A stretch of DNA of 42,263 bases, from the NCBI GenBank assembly GCA_947037115.1, contig CAMQTN010000018.1:1-42263 (forward strand), written 5' to 3'. Made by a program: the position numbers and the translations under genes. The stretch is from an uncultured Lachnospiraceae bacterium. GTDB taxonomy: Bacteria > Bacillota > Clostridia > Lachnospirales > Lachnospiraceae. Below the pieces are notes generated by a model, which saw nothing but the letters and a program-made list of their open reading frames with translations, had not been told where the DNA came from and made no database searches. Positions 18,892-30,108 of this stretch are shown here, piece by piece; the first letter of the stretch is position 1; every line of letters starts with the position of its first letter.

Positions 18892-20391
18892 ATGCAAAGT
18901 TATATCATGGCACTGGATCAGGGGACGACCAGCTCCCGCTGTATTCTGTTTGATAAAAATGGCAGTATATGCAGTATGGCCCAGAAGGAGTTTACACAGA
19001 TTTATCCGCAGGCCGGCTGGGTGGAGCACAACCCCCGCGAGATATGGGCGTCCCAGCTTGCGGTGGCAATTGAGGCGATGGCTAATATCGGCGCGGAGGC
19101 GTCTCAGCTTGCGGGTATCGGTATCACGAATCAGCGGGAGACGACGATTGTGTGGGACAGGGAAACCGGTGAGCCGGTTTATCATGCGGTCGTGTGGCAG
19201 TGCCGGAGAACGGCGGAATATATCGACGGACTCAAAGCCCGGGGCCATGCGGAAATAATACGGGCAAAAACAGGGCTTGTGCCGGACGCCTATTTTTCGG
19301 GGAGCAAGATTGTCTGGATCTTAGATCATGTGGAGGGCGCGCGGGAGAGAGCGGAGCGCGGAGAATTATTGTTCGGTACGGTGGATAGCTGGCTGATCTG
19401 GAATCTGACGAAGGGGACGGTTCATGCGACCGATTACACCAATGCCTCCCGGACTATGCTTTATAATATCCATACTTTGGAGTGGGATGAGGAACTTCTC
19501 GCCATGCTGCGGATCCCGAGGCAGATGCTGCCGGAGGTAAAACCCTCGGGCACGGTGTTCGGTATGAGTGACAAGAGCATTTTTGGCGCGGCGGTTCCGA
19601 TCGCTAGTGCGGCGGGCGACCAGCAGGCGGCGCTTTTCGGACAGTGCTGTTTTGAGCCGGGACAGGTGAAGAACACTTACGGGACAGGCTGTTTTCTGTT
19701 GATGAATACGGGCAGGGATGCGATTGCCTCCGGAAACGGGCTTCTCACCACGATTGCGGCGGGAGATTCCGACAAGCCGGAATATGCGCTGGAGGGCAGT
19801 GTGTTTGTGGCGGGAGCAGCGGTACAGTGGATGCGGGATGAGATGCGGATGATGAAGATTTCCCGGCACTCCGAAAAGTATGCCATGCGCGTGGAGGACA
19901 CAAACGGCGTTTATGTGGTGCCTGCATTCGTGGGAATGGGGACGCCTTATTGGAACCCTTATGCCAGAGGTACGGTGGTGGGTATTACGAGAGGCTGTCA
20001 GAAGGAACATTTTGTGAGGGCAGTGTTGGAGTCCATCGCCTATCAGTCTATGGACGTGCTGAAGGCGATGGAGGAAGATGCCGGCATTTCTCTGGGTGAG
20101 CTGAAGGTGGACGGCGGCGCCAGCGCCAATGATTTCCTGATGCAGTTTCAGGCGGATATCACGGGGCAGGCTGTGCACCGGCCGGACTGCATTGAGACAA
20201 CGGCTCTGGGAGCGGCTTATCTGGCGGGACTTTCGGTGGGTTACTGGAAGGATAAGGAGGAAATCCGTAAAAACTGGCAGCTTGGGCGGCGCTTTGATGT
20301 AACTATGGAGGAAGAGGTCAGGAAACGGCTTGTCAGGGGCTGGAAGCGCGCTGTCAGATGTGCGCTTGCCTGGGCGGATGACGAAGAATAG
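18892..20391 (+). CDS. glpK: Glycerol kinase
   Basis: Phosphorylates glycerol to sn-glycerol 3-phosphate with ATP in the cytoplasm. The 499-residue length is the family norm. FGGY-kinase blocks are clear: [62 protein letters not shown] and [17 protein letters not shown]. In the loop where low-GC Gram-positive GlpK carries the His phosphorylated by HPr, this protein has [11 protein letters not shown], so that activation seems absent. The ATG at 18892 follows GGGAG; the frame extends upstream to 18772 without a better start. No glpF or glpD is adjacent; instead an alpha-galactosidase follows 70 bases later with no terminator between. Confidence 0.95.
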   Translation: MQSYIMALDQGTTSSRCILFDKNGSICSMAQKEFTQIYPQAGWVEHNPREIWASQLAVAIEAMANIGAEASQLAGIGITNQRETTIVWDRETGEPVYHAVVWQCRRTAEYIDGLKARGHAEIIRAKTGLVPDAYFSGSKIVWILDHVEGARERAERGELLFGTVDSWLIWNLTKGTVHATDYTNASRTMLYNIHTLEWDEELLAMLRIPRQMLPEVKPSGTVFGMSDKSIFGAAVPIASAAGDQQAALFGQCCFEPGQVKNTYGTGCFLLMNTGRDAIASGNGLLTTIAAGDSDKPEYALEGSVFVAGAAVQWMRDEMRMMKISRHSEKYAMRVEDTNGVYVVPAFVGMGTPYWNPYARGTVVGITRGCQKEHFVRAVLESIAYQSMDVLKAMEEDAGISLGELKVDGGASANDFLMQFQADITGQAVHRPDCIETTALGAAYLAGLSVGYWKDKEEIRKNWQLGRRFDVTMEEEVRKRLVRGWKRAVRCALAWADDEE

Positions 20392-20461
20392 CAAACGAGG
20401 TCTTCTAGTTTCACTACAGGTTAAAAACGGGATGGAAACAGATAGAAAGGAAATGAAAAAT

Positions 20462-22672
20462 ATGAATATTACTTACAACGAAAAAAACCGGATTTTCAAG
20501 CTGGATACGCCCCATACAAGCTATTGTATCGGCGTTGTGGATGTGGAGAATTTTCTGGGGCATGTATATTACGGCAGGAAACTCAGAGATGATGATCTGG
20601 TTTACCTGATGCGGATCGGGGAGCCGCCCTATGTGCCGTCGGAAAACAACAGGGAAAGGATTTCCTTTCTGGATACGTTTCCCATGGAGTACACGGGACA
20701 CAATCTGGGCGACTACAGGGAAGGGACGCTTTCCATACGTACGCTGTCAGGCCACACGGGCGTGTCTCTCTCCTATGTATCGCACCGCATTTACGACGGG
20801 AAGGAACCGCTGGCAGGACTGCCTGCGACCTTTGGCGGGAAGGACGAATGTAAAACGCTGGAGATTGTCTGCGAAGATGCCGTGCTAAAATTACAGGTGG
20901 TTTTATCTTACAGCATCTTTACGGATACGGACGCGGTTGCAAGGAGTGTGCGCGTTATAAATAAGGGCGGCGAGGCGGTTTATCTCACAAAAGTCCTGTC
21001 CGCCTGCATTGATATGGATAACAATGGTTATGAAATGATTACCCTGCACGGTTCCTGGGCGAGGGAGCGTGCGATTTCCACTTACCCGATCAGGAAGGGT
21101 AAGCAGAGCGTAAGTTCGGTGCGCGGTGAATCGAGTCATCAGGAGCATCCTTTTATGGCGTGGAAGAGTCCGAACACTACGCAGGAGAGCGGCGACGTCT
21201 ATGCCATGAACTTTGTCTATTCCGGAAATTTTCTTGCCCAGATCGAGGAGAGCCAGTTTGGCAGTATCCGTGCCATGATGGGGATTCATCCGGAGGATTT
21301 TTGCTGGAAACTGGAGGCGGGGGACAGCTTTCAGGCGCCGGAGGTTATCTGCATGTATTCGGCAGACGGACTCGGCGGTATGACAAGGAATTTCCATGAT
21401 CTCTACCGCAAACACCTGATCAGGGGCGTTTACAGGGATAAAAAACGGCCTGTACTCATCAACAACTGGGAGGCCACCTACTTCGATTTTGACACGAACA
21501 AACTTTTGGCGATCGCCAGACAGGCTTCCGAACTGGGTATTGAGATGCTGGTGATGGACGACGGGTGGTTCGGCTGCAGAAACGATGATAATACAAGTCT
21601 GGGCGACTGGTTTGTGAATGAGTCGAAAATCGGCGGCGGTTTGAAATATCTGGTGGATGAAGTCAATAAGCTGGGGATGAAATTCGGCATCTGGGTAGAG
21701 CCGGAGATGATCTCCCCGGACTCTGACTTATACAGAGAGCACCCCGACTGGGCGATCCAGATCCCCGGCAGGGTGGGAAGCCTTGGCAGGAACCAGTATG
21801 TGCTGGATTTGACCCGCAGGGAGGTGCGGGACTGTATTTATGACAGGATAGCTGCTGTGCTGCGAAGCGCCAACATTGAGTATGTCAAATGGGATATGAA
21901 CAGACAGCTTTCCGATTTCGGCAGTTATGGCCTTCCGGCGGACAGGCAGGGAGAACTGATACACAGGCAGGTGCTGGCTCTCTATGAAATGCAGGATAGA
22001 TTGACGACAGACTTCCCGGATCTTCTTTTGGAGAACTGCTCCGGAGGCGGTGCAAGGTTTGATCCGGGTATGCTTTATTACAGCCCGCAGATCTGGTGCT
22101 CCGACGACGCGGATGCGGTGGAAAGGCTGTCGATTCAGGCGGGTACGGCGATGATTTATCCGTTGTCCACCATGGGCGCGCATGTGGCTGACTGTCCGAA
22201 TCACACTGTGGGCAGGACGACTCCCTTTGAGACCAGAGGTTATGTGGCTCTGGCGGGCACCTTCGGCTATGAGCTGGATGTAACAAAGATTCCGGAAAAG
22301 GACCGGGAGATGATTCCCGGACAAGTGGCCATGTATCATAAATACAATGATCTTGTGCGGCAGGGAGATTACTACCGCATTGCCCACTATGCGGAGAATC
22401 ATTTTTACGACTGCTACGAGGTGGTGGCGAAGGATAAGAGCGAGGCGCTTATCACTTACATTCAGGTGCTGAACAGGCCGAATGTCCACAGCAGGAGGAT
22501 ATGCATCCCGGGACTTGATCCGGACAGGACCTATGTGATAGAAAACGCAGCGGACTGGCCGGAGATCGGGCAGGCTGAGTACAGGGGCGACACCCTGCAC
22601 TATGCGGGTATCAATATACCGCCGCTTAAGGGGGACTTCCTTGGGAAGCTCATTCATCTGAAGGCGCGGTAG
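20462..22672 (+). CDS. Alpha-galactosidase, GH36
   Basis: Retaining alpha-galactosidase acting on alpha-1,6-linked galactose (melibiose, raffinose or galactosyl-glycerols); 736 residues, cytoplasmic. The N-terminal beta-supersandwich is followed by the catalytic barrel with NNWEATYFDFD, VMDDGWFG, the nucleophile Asp478 in YVKWDMNRQ, CSGGGARFD, and the acid/base Asp548 in WCSDDADAVERL, then a C-terminal beta domain. These positions coincide with those reported for Geobacillus GH36 enzymes. ATG at 20462 is preferred (AAAGG 11 bases upstream); ATG at 20453 sits only two bases after that site. It lies between glycerol kinase and an aminotransferase gene on the same strand. Confidence 0.95.
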   Translation: MNITYNEKNRIFKLDTPHTSYCIGVVDVENFLGHVYYGRKLRDDDLVYLMRIGEPPYVPSENNRERISFLDTFPMEYTGHNLGDYREGTLSIRTLSGHTGVSLSYVSHRIYDGKEPLAGLPATFGGKDECKTLEIVCEDAVLKLQVVLSYSIFTDTDAVARSVRVINKGGEAVYLTKVLSACIDMDNNGYEMITLHGSWARERAISTYPIRKGKQSVSSVRGESSHQEHPFMAWKSPNTTQESGDVYAMNFVYSGNFLAQIEESQFGSIRAMMGIHPEDFCWKLEAGDSFQAPEVICMYSADGLGGMTRNFHDLYRKHLIRGVYRDKKRPVLINNWEATYFDFDTNKLLAIARQASELGIEMLVMDDGWFGCRNDDNTSLGDWFVNESKIGGGLKYLVDEVNKLGMKFGIWVEPEMISPDSDLYREHPDWAIQIPGRVGSLGRNQYVLDLTRREVRDCIYDRIAAVLRSANIEYVKWDMNRQLSDFGSYGLPADRQGELIHRQVLALYEMQDRLTTDFPDLLLENCSGGGARFDPGMLYYSPQIWCSDDADAVERLSIQAGTAMIYPLSTMGAHVADCPNHTVGRTTPFETRGYVALAGTFGYELDVTKIPEKDREMIPGQVAMYHKYNDLVRQGDYYRIAHYAENHFYDCYEVVAKDKSEALITYIQVLNRPNVHSRRICIPGLDPDRTYVIENAADWPEIGQAEYRGDTLHYAGINIPPLKGDFLGKLIHLKAR

Positions 22673-22714
22673 TGCCGGGCGGCAGGCAAGAGGAAAAGAA
22701 AGAAGGTAAAAGAA

Positions 22715-23899
22715 ATGATAGTGCAGAAGTACAAAGACATGTTACAGGGAAAATCGGTGATCCGTCAGCTCTCCGAGTTTGCCGCGGCGAGGGGCAAAGA
22801 GATCGGTTACGAGAACGTGTTCGACTACAGTCTCGGAAATCCGTCTGTGCCGGTGCCGCAGGAATTTACGGATACCATGATAAAAATGCTGCAGGAAAAG
22901 AATCCTATGGAACTGCACGGCTACAGCCAGAGCCTGGGCATTCCCTCCGTCAGGGATAAGGTGGCGGATTCTCTCAACAGAAGATTCGGGATGAATTACA
23001 CGGGAAATCATATTTTTATGACCACAGGCGCGGCGGGAGCCATTGCCCACGCCCTGCGGTGCGTGTCGGAGCCGGGGGATGAAATCCTTACCTTTGCGCC
23101 CTATTTTCCGGAATATGCGCCCTATGTGAACCTGACCGGGGCAAAGCTCAAGGTGGTGCCCGCTGACACAGAGAGCTTTCAGATCAATTTTGAGGCCTTT
23201 GAGGAGATGCTTACGGATCAGGTGGCGGCGGTACTGATCAACACGCCGAATAATCCGTCGGGCATGGTTTACTCCAGGGAGACCATTCAAAAACTTGCTG
23301 CAGTTATGGAGGAGAAGCAGAAAAAATATGGACATGACATTTTCCTGATCTCGGACGAGCCTTACAGGGAAATTGTGTTTGAGGGCGTGGACGCCCCTTA
23401 CCCTTCGGCGTTCTACAGCAACTCGCTTTCCTGCTATTCTTTTTCCAAGTCTCTTTCCCTTCCGGGAGAGCGGATTGGCTATGTGGCAGTGAACCCGGGA
23501 TGCACGGATGCGGATATCATCAGTGTGATGTGCAGTCAGATCTCCAGAGGAACGGGACATAACTGCCCGCCGTCCATCATTCAGCTTGCGGTGGCGGAGG
23601 TACTTGACCTGACAGCGGATCTTTCGGTCTATGAGAAGAATATGAACATCTTATATAAGGAGCTTACAGGTCTCGGCTTTGAGTGTGTGCGCCCGGGGGG
23701 AACTTTCTACATATTCCCGAAGGCGCCGGAGGCGGATGCGGTAGCTTTTTCCGAAAAAGCAAAGAAATATGATCTTGTTGTGGTGCCCAGTGACAGCTTT
23801 GGCGTGGAGGGATATTTCAGGCTTGCCTACTGTATTGACACGGAGAAGGTGGAGCGTTCCCTTGAGGCGTTTCGGAAATTTATGAAGGCGGAGTATTAA
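22715..23899 (+). CDS. Class I pyridoxal-phosphate aminotransferase
   Basis: Cytoplasmic fold-type I aminotransferase of 394 residues. The PLP-binding pattern is clear: TTGAAGAIAHALR, INTPNNPSGMVY, DEPYREIVF, and the Schiff-base Lys245 in SFSKSLSLPGERIGY. The C-terminus holds the substrate Arg region (EGYFRLAYCI). The subgroup resembles aspartate/aromatic-type enzymes, some annotated as pyridoxal-dependent aminotransferases of unknown specificity. GAAGGT sits just before the ATG. It follows the alpha-galactosidase by 42 bases and precedes the patatin gene by 19 bases, so the row looks like an operon, although no metabolic link to galactose is evident. Confidence 0.9.
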   Translation: MIVQKYKDMLQGKSVIRQLSEFAAARGKEIGYENVFDYSLGNPSVPVPQEFTDTMIKMLQEKNPMELHGYSQSLGIPSVRDKVADSLNRRFGMNYTGNHIFMTTGAAGAIAHALRCVSEPGDEILTFAPYFPEYAPYVNLTGAKLKVVPADTESFQINFEAFEEMLTDQVAAVLINTPNNPSGMVYSRETIQKLAAVMEEKQKKYGHDIFLISDEPYREIVFEGVDAPYPSAFYSNSLSCYSFSKSLSLPGERIGYVAVNPGCTDADIISVMCSQISRGTGHNCPPSIIQLAVAEVLDLTADLSVYEKNMNILYKELTGLGFECVRPGGTFYIFPKAPEADAVAFSEKAKKYDLVVVPSDSFGVEGYFRLAYCIDTEKVERSLEAFRKFMKAEY

Positions 23900-23918
23900 A
23901 AAGAAAGGACGTTTTGTT

Positions 23919-24773
23919 ATGATGTATCAGGCGGGACTGATTTTGGAAGGCGGCGGGATGAAGGGGATTTATACCGCGGGCGTCCTGGATTTTTTTATGG
24001 ATCAGGAGATTCTGTTTTCTGACTGTTACGGTGTATCGGCGGGTGCGTGCCATCTGTGCAGCTATATGTCTGGACAAAGAGGACGGTCGTACCGCATCAG
24101 CGTCAACTATCTGGATATGAAGCAGTATTGCGGGGGATGGAGCCTGCTGCGGACGGGAGACTTATTTGGCGTGGATATGAATTACAGCCTGATTCCCGAT
24201 TATCTGGATCCTTATGACTATGACGCCGCGGCAGAATATGCGGGCCGGGCCTTTGCGGTAGCGACGGATATCAGGATGGGAAAACCGGCTTATCTGCCGA
24301 TGAAGGATCTGCGGAAAGATATTATGGCAGTGAGGGCCTCCAGCTCTCTTCCTCTGGTGTCCCGGAATGTGGAGATAGACGGGAAACCCTATCTGGACGG
24401 CGGTATCAGTGATCCCATTCCGGTCAGGCAGTCCATGCGGGACGGGAACCGGAAAAATGTGGTCGTCATGACCAAGGAGGTCGGCTTTGTCAGAGAGCCT
24501 GCCGGCGCAGAACTCGCTTTGGTCAGGGCGCGCTATCTGCGTTATCCGAAGGTTTACGAACTGATGCGGGAAAGACACTTGTCTTATAATACTACAGTGC
24601 GGTATATCGAGGAGAAACAGAGGGAAGGGAAGCTGTTTGTGATCCGCCCGAAACAGAAAAGCGAAGTCGGCAGAATAGAGAAGGACAAAGAAAAGATGAC
24701 GGCGCTCTATGAGGAGGGCTATCGGGATGCGCAGGAGTGTTACGAAAAACTGATGGAATATTTGCGCGGGTAG
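23919..24773 (+). CDS. Patatin-like phospholipase (YjjU/RssA-type)
   Basis: Serine acyl hydrolase with a Ser-Asp dyad, 284 residues, no signal peptide. The oxyanion loop GGGMKG (11-16), the nucleophile elbow GVSAG with Ser40, and Asp160 in YLDGGISDP are all present, so it is probably active. Patatins release fatty acids from phospholipids or galactolipids; the natural substrate here is unknown. A start at ATG 23919 or 23922 is equally possible; AAAGGA is 9 bases before the first. It is close to the aminotransferase gene upstream and the uppP gene downstream. Confidence 0.9.
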   Translation: MMYQAGLILEGGGMKGIYTAGVLDFFMDQEILFSDCYGVSAGACHLCSYMSGQRGRSYRISVNYLDMKQYCGGWSLLRTGDLFGVDMNYSLIPDYLDPYDYDAAAEYAGRAFAVATDIRMGKPAYLPMKDLRKDIMAVRASSSLPLVSRNVEIDGKPYLDGGISDPIPVRQSMRDGNRKNVVVMTKEVGFVREPAGAELALVRARYLRYPKVYELMRERHLSYNTTVRYIEEKQREGKLFVIRPKQKSEVGRIEKDKEKMTALYEEGYRDAQECYEKLMEYLRG

Positions 24774-24840
24774 TGGGATCCGAAGGATTTTCGGCCCGCA
24801 CTGCACATAGAATAGTATGAAGTAAAAGAAAGGACAAAAC

Positions 24841-25665
24841 ATGGATATGATAGAAATATTGAAAGCCGTGCTCTTCGGCATTGTGGAGGGCATTACAGAA
24901 TGGCTTCCCATCAGCAGCACCGGACACATGATTCTGTTGAATGAGTTTGTGACCCTGAATGTGAGCGAGGATTTCTGGGAGATGTTTCTCGTGGTGATCC
25001 AGCTGGGGGCCATTCTGGCGGTGGTGCTTCTTTTCTGGAATAAAATATTTCCCTTCCGCTTTCGGGAGAAGCAGGTGGTGCAGAAGGACATTTTCGTGCT
25101 GTGGTTTAAGATTCTTGTATCCTGTATTCCTGCGGCGGTTGTGGGGCTTGCCTTTGATGATGTGCTGGATGCGCTCTTTTATAATCCATGGTGTGTGGCT
25201 ATCGCCCTGATCGTGTTTGGCGTTGCCTTCATTGTGATTGAGAACCGCAATAAAACCATGAAGCCGAAGATTACGGAACTGCGTGACATTACCTATCGGA
25301 CTGCGCTGATGATCGGTATTTTTCAGCTGATTGCGGCAGTTTTTCCGGGCACCTCCCGCTCGGGAGCGACCATTCTGGGTGCCCTTATGATCGGTGTATC
25401 GAGAACGGTGGCGGCAGAGTTCACCTTCTTTCTGGCGATCCCGGTCATGCTGGGTGCGAGCCTTTTGAAACTTGTCAAATTTGGCTTTGCGTTCACGGGA
25501 GATGAGATGATCATTCTGGCGGTGGGAATGGCAGTGGCATTTGTCGTGTCCGTGGCAGTGATCCGTTTCCTGATGGGATATATTAAAAAACATGATTTTA
25601 AAGTTTTCGGATGGTATCGTATTGTGCTGGGTGCAGTGGTACTTTTATACTTTGCATTGTCTTAA
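24841..25665 (+). CDS. uppP: Undecaprenyl-diphosphatase
   Basis: Integral membrane enzyme (BacA/UppP) that dephosphorylates undecaprenyl diphosphate to recycle the lipid carrier for peptidoglycan and capsule synthesis; 274 residues, about eight helices. The catalytic motifs are present: EGITEWLPISSTGH near residues 17-30 and PGTSRSGAT near 170-178. AAAGGA is 7 bases before the ATG. It ends the co-directional gene row that began with glpK. No convincing terminator follows, but the next gene has its own strong promoter. Confidence 0.96.
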   Translation: MDMIEILKAVLFGIVEGITEWLPISSTGHMILLNEFVTLNVSEDFWEMFLVVIQLGAILAVVLLFWNKIFPFRFREKQVVQKDIFVLWFKILVSCIPAAVVGLAFDDVLDALFYNPWCVAIALIVFGVAFIVIENRNKTMKPKITELRDITYRTALMIGIFQLIAAVFPGTSRSGATILGALMIGVSRTVAAEFTFFLAIPVMLGASLLKLVKFGFAFTGDEMIILAVGMAVAFVVSVAVIRFLMGYIKKHDFKVFGWYRIVLGAVVLLYFALS

Positions 25666-25755
25666 ATCCGTAATACTGTGCTTTTTTGCAAGGTTTTCCT
25701 GTCAATTCGTATAGGATTTTGGTATAAAAATTAACTATTTCTTACGGATTGTCAG

Positions 25756-25784
25756 TTGACAGTATTGCATAATTAGGATAATAT
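25756..25784 (+). promoter_or_regulatory. Strong SigA promoter of the DUF6465 gene
   Basis: TTGACA at 25756-25761, 17-base spacer, TAATAT at 25779-25784. Two short segments after uppP (AATCCGTAA 25665-25673, AATACTGT 25672-25679) recur inverted around the -35 (TTACGGATT 25742-25750, ACAGTATT from 25759), so a looping operator is possible. Confidence 0.8.
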
Positions 25785-25835
25785 ACACATATGAAAAAGT
25801 TGAATTATTAGTGAGAACGGGGAAGGAGATCACTT

Positions 25836-26276
25836 ATGGCAGAGACAAAGAAACCGGTTGTAAAATCGGAAGCTACCAAAGCGGCAGATACAAAGACAGC
25901 GACAGAGACGACATCAGTGGAAGCACCTGCGGCAAAAGCAGAGAAAGCTAAGGCGGAAGTAAAGGAGACTGCAGCAAAGAAACCCGGCAGAAAGCCCGGC
26001 GCAAAGAAGCCCGGCAGGAAGCCCGCTGCGGCAAAGAAGGAGGCAGCTGCGACCACCACGTCCAGAAAGGCGGCCGTTAAGGAGACGATACATGTACAGT
26101 TTGCCGGTAAGACCTACTCTTCAGAAGAGCTGGTTAAGATTGCCAAGGATGTATGGAAGTATGATCTCAAGCGGAAAGTCAGCGACTTCAAGGACGTTGA
26201 GCTTTATGTAAAGCCGGAGGAGAGCATTGTGTATTATGTGATCAACGGCGAAGAGAGAGGACATTTTTCTATTTAA
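25836..26276 (+). CDS. DUF6465-type protein with histone-H1-like tail
   Basis: Small protein of 146 residues in two parts. The N-terminal 85 residues are low-complexity, Ala/Lys/Pro/Thr-rich, with repeated AKKPGRKPGAKKPGRKPAAA, a sequence style seen in histone H1-like nucleoid proteins. The C-terminal 60 residues form a compact domain (IHVQFAGKTYSSEELVKIAK, then VELYVKPEESIVYYVINGEE) that I match from memory to DUF6465, a Lachnospiraceae family. DNA binding by the tail is inferred. Its strong promoter, good ribosome binding site (GGAGATC) and strong terminator point to an abundant, monocistronic product. Confidence 0.75.
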   Translation: MAETKKPVVKSEATKAADTKTATETTSVEAPAAKAEKAKAEVKETAAKKPGRKPGAKKPGRKPAAAKKEAAATTTSRKAAVKETIHVQFAGKTYSSEELVKIAKDVWKYDLKRKVSDFKDVELYVKPEESIVYYVINGEERGHFSI

Positions 26277-26302
26277 TAAACGGTGTCACAGTGAAGAATG
26301 TG

Positions 26303-26345
26303 GACAGTCAGTTTGGGAAATAATAAACTGACTGTCTTTTTTCAT
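26303..26345 (+). terminator. Terminator of the DUF6465 gene
   Basis: GACAGTCAGTTT (26303-26314) is perfectly complementary to AAACTGACTGTC (26325-26336), followed by six T and more T-rich sequence. Confidence 0.92.
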
Positions 26346-26376
26346 TCTTTTTTTATAATTTTTTTCCAATCAGATG

Positions 26377-26405
26377 TTGACAATGGAAAAAAGAAGTGAT
26401 ACCTT
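26377..26405 (+). promoter_or_regulatory. Promoter of the heat-shock operon
   Basis: TTGACA at 26377-26382, 17-base spacer, TACCTT at 26400-26405. Transcription would start just before the CIRCE operator, as is usual for HrcA-controlled operons. Confidence 0.7.
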
Positions 26406-26419
26406 ACTACCAGAAGGTG

Positions 26420-26446
26420 TTAGCACTCTAATGAATTGAGTGCTAA
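26420..26446 (+). promoter_or_regulatory. CIRCE operator
   Basis: Perfect match to the consensus TTAGCACTC-N9-GAGTGCTAA. It binds the HrcA repressor, which needs GroEL for activity, and gives heat-shock induction of the genes that follow. Confidence 0.97.
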
Positions 26447-26469
26447 TAATTCGATAAGAGGGAAATGGA

Positions 26470-27495
26470 ATGCAGCTGGACGAAAGAAAATATATCATAT
26501 TGCAAGCCATCATCCGAAACTACCTGGAAACCGGCGAGCCGGTAGGCAGCCGCACGATTTCCAAGTACACCGATCTGAACCTGAGTTCTGCAACCATCCG
26601 CAACGAGATGGCGGATCTGGAGGAGCTGGGTTATATTTTACAGCCCCACACCTCCGCCGGCAGGATACCCTCAGACAAGGGCTATCGTCTCTATGTGGAC
26701 AGAATGATGGAGGAGAAGGAACGGGAAGTGGAGGAGATGAAGGAGTCGCTTCTGGAGAAGGAAGATAAGATGGACCGTCTCCTGAAGCAGGCCGCTAAAT
26801 TACTCGCAAATAACACCGAGTATGCGGCGATGATCTCTGCCCCTCAGTACCACCGCAATAAACTGAAATTTATCCAGCTTTCCCGGGTGGACGCCGAACA
26901 CATACTTGCGGTCATCGTGGTGGAAGGAAATGTGATTAAAAACACCATGCTTGAGGTGTCCAAGGAGTTGAGCGACGAGACGCTGCTCAAGCTGAACATT
27001 CTGCTGAACACGCATTTGAACGGGCTGTCCCTCGAGGAGATCAATCTGGGTATGATCGCCGCCATGAAGCAGCAGGCGGGGATTCACAGCGAGATCGTGG
27101 CAAGTGTCATAGACGCGGTGGCGGAGGCCATAAAGGCGGATGAGGATTTGGAGATCTACACCAGCGGCACCAAGAACTTCTTCAAATATCCGGAGCTCGC
27201 GGATCACGAACGGGCCAGCGAGTTAATTACCACTTTCGAGGAGAAACAGCTCTTAAGCGAATTGGTGCAGGATAATCTGTCGGCGGATAATAATACGGGC
27301 ATACAGGTTTATATCGGAAGTGAGACGCCGGTGGCAGGTATGAAGGACTGCAGCGTTGTGACAGCAACCTACGAGCTGGAAGAGGGCATGAAAGGCACGA
27401 TCGGAATCATCGGCCCGAGAAGAATGGATTATGAAAAAGTGGTGAGCAATCTCAGGCTGTTAAAGCATCAGCTGGATGATTTATATAAGAAATAG
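26470..27495 (+). CDS. hrcA: Heat-inducible transcription repressor HrcA
   Basis: Repressor of class I heat-shock genes, 341 residues. The N-terminal winged helix has GEPVGSRTISKY, SSATIRNEMADLEELGY and the hallmark HTSAGRIPSDKGYRLYVD; the GAF-like domain and dimer-forming C-terminus (EGMKGTIGIIGPRRMDYEKV) follow. It is the first gene of hrcA-grpE-dnaK-dnaJ and lies 23 bases after the CIRCE site, so it represses itself. The start at 26470 gives the family-typical N-terminus (MQLDERKYIIL). Confidence 0.97.
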   Translation: MQLDERKYIILQAIIRNYLETGEPVGSRTISKYTDLNLSSATIRNEMADLEELGYILQPHTSAGRIPSDKGYRLYVDRMMEEKEREVEEMKESLLEKEDKMDRLLKQAAKLLANNTEYAAMISAPQYHRNKLKFIQLSRVDAEHILAVIVVEGNVIKNTMLEVSKELSDETLLKLNILLNTHLNGLSLEEINLGMIAAMKQQAGIHSEIVASVIDAVAEAIKADEDLEIYTSGTKNFFKYPELADHERASELITTFEEKQLLSELVQDNLSADNNTGIQVYIGSETPVAGMKDCSVVTATYELEEGMKGTIGIIGPRRMDYEKVVSNLRLLKHQLDDLYKK

Positions 27496-27546
27496 GGAGA
27501 ACGCAGAACTGGCTTATGAGGCCGGCGGAGCGGCAACAGGAAAGGG

Positions 27547-28158
27547 ATGGTAATCGTGGCGGAAGAAAAGGATAAGAAAGAAAAGATGGACGGCGAAGCT
27601 GTACAGGAAGAAGCGAAGACGCCGGAGACAGAGGAAACGGCAGCGCAGGAGGCGGCAGCCGGCGTGGAGGAGCCTGTCAGGGCGGATAAGAAGGAAAAGA
27701 AGAAAAAAGATAAAAAACAGGACGCTATGAAGGAAAAGGTCGAGGAACTGGAAGACCGGGTGAAACGTCAGATGGCTGAGTTCGATAATTTCCGCAAGCG
27801 GACCGAGAAGGAAAAGACAGCGATGTTTGAGACGGGAGCAAAGAGCGTAATCGAGAAAATCCTGCCGGTGGTAGACAATTTCGAGAGAGGGCTTGCAAGC
27901 GTCTCCGAGGAGGAGAAGGACGGCGCCCTTGCACAGGGCATGCAGATGATCTATAAACAGCTTATGACGGAATTGGAAAATCTGGATGTAAAGCCGATTC
28001 CGGCGGTGGGAGAGGAGTTTAACCCCGAGTTCCACAATGCGGTGATGCAGACCCAGAGCGATGAGTTTGAGTCCGGCGTGATCGCCCAGGAACTTCAGAA
28101 GGGATATACTTACAGGGACAGTGTGGTCAGACACAGTATGGTAGCGGTAGTAGAGTGA
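27547..28158 (+). CDS. grpE: Nucleotide exchange factor GrpE
   Basis: Exchanges ADP for ATP on DnaK; forms a dimer in the cytoplasm. The protein has 203 residues. The N-terminal 55 residues are very acidic and lysine-rich low complexity, then a long coiled coil (MKEKVEELEDRVKRQMAEFDN), the conserved FRKRTEKEK, and the C-terminal beta domain with GEEFNPEFHNAVMQ and VAQELQKGY-like IAQELQKGYTYRDSVVRHSMV. ATG 27547 is taken as start; GTG 27556, 9 bases after AAAGGG, is an equally good alternative giving 200 residues. Second gene of the CIRCE operon. Confidence 0.96.
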   Translation: MVIVAEEKDKKEKMDGEAVQEEAKTPETEETAAQEAAAGVEEPVRADKKEKKKKDKKQDAMKEKVEELEDRVKRQMAEFDNFRKRTEKEKTAMFETGAKSVIEKILPVVDNFERGLASVSEEEKDGALAQGMQMIYKQLMTELENLDVKPIPAVGEEFNPEFHNAVMQTQSDEFESGVIAQELQKGYTYRDSVVRHSMVAVVE

Positions 28159-28167
28159 TTCTAATAG

Positions 28168-30063
<1,896 letters not shown>

Positions 30064-30065
30064 CT

Positions 30066-30108
30066 GATTGAGCTTCGCTCAATCGCGAGAGTCGCTTTGC
30101 GAACTCGG
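30066..30108 (+). repeat. Double-hairpin element, copy 2 (dnaK-dnaJ spacer)
   Basis: First hairpin: GATTGAGC (30066-30073), loop TTC, GCTCAATC (30077-30084). Then GCGAGA (30085-30090) and a second hairpin: CGAG/CTCG outer, TCGC (30092-30095), loop TTT, GCGA (30099-30102), ending CGG. Same layout and many identical bases as 9290-9332. In this operon it could set the dnaK/dnaJ ratio by RNA processing or stability. Confidence 0.55.

Noticed and set aside
24592..25593. Minus-strand frame of 333 codons opposite the patatin and uppP genes
   Set aside because: Shadow frame, His-rich low-quality sequence crossing two well-supported genes.
27547..27650. Acidic/lysine-rich N-terminus of GrpE as a separate gene or fusion
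   Set aside because: Charged disordered N-terminal extensions are normal for Gram-positive GrpE.
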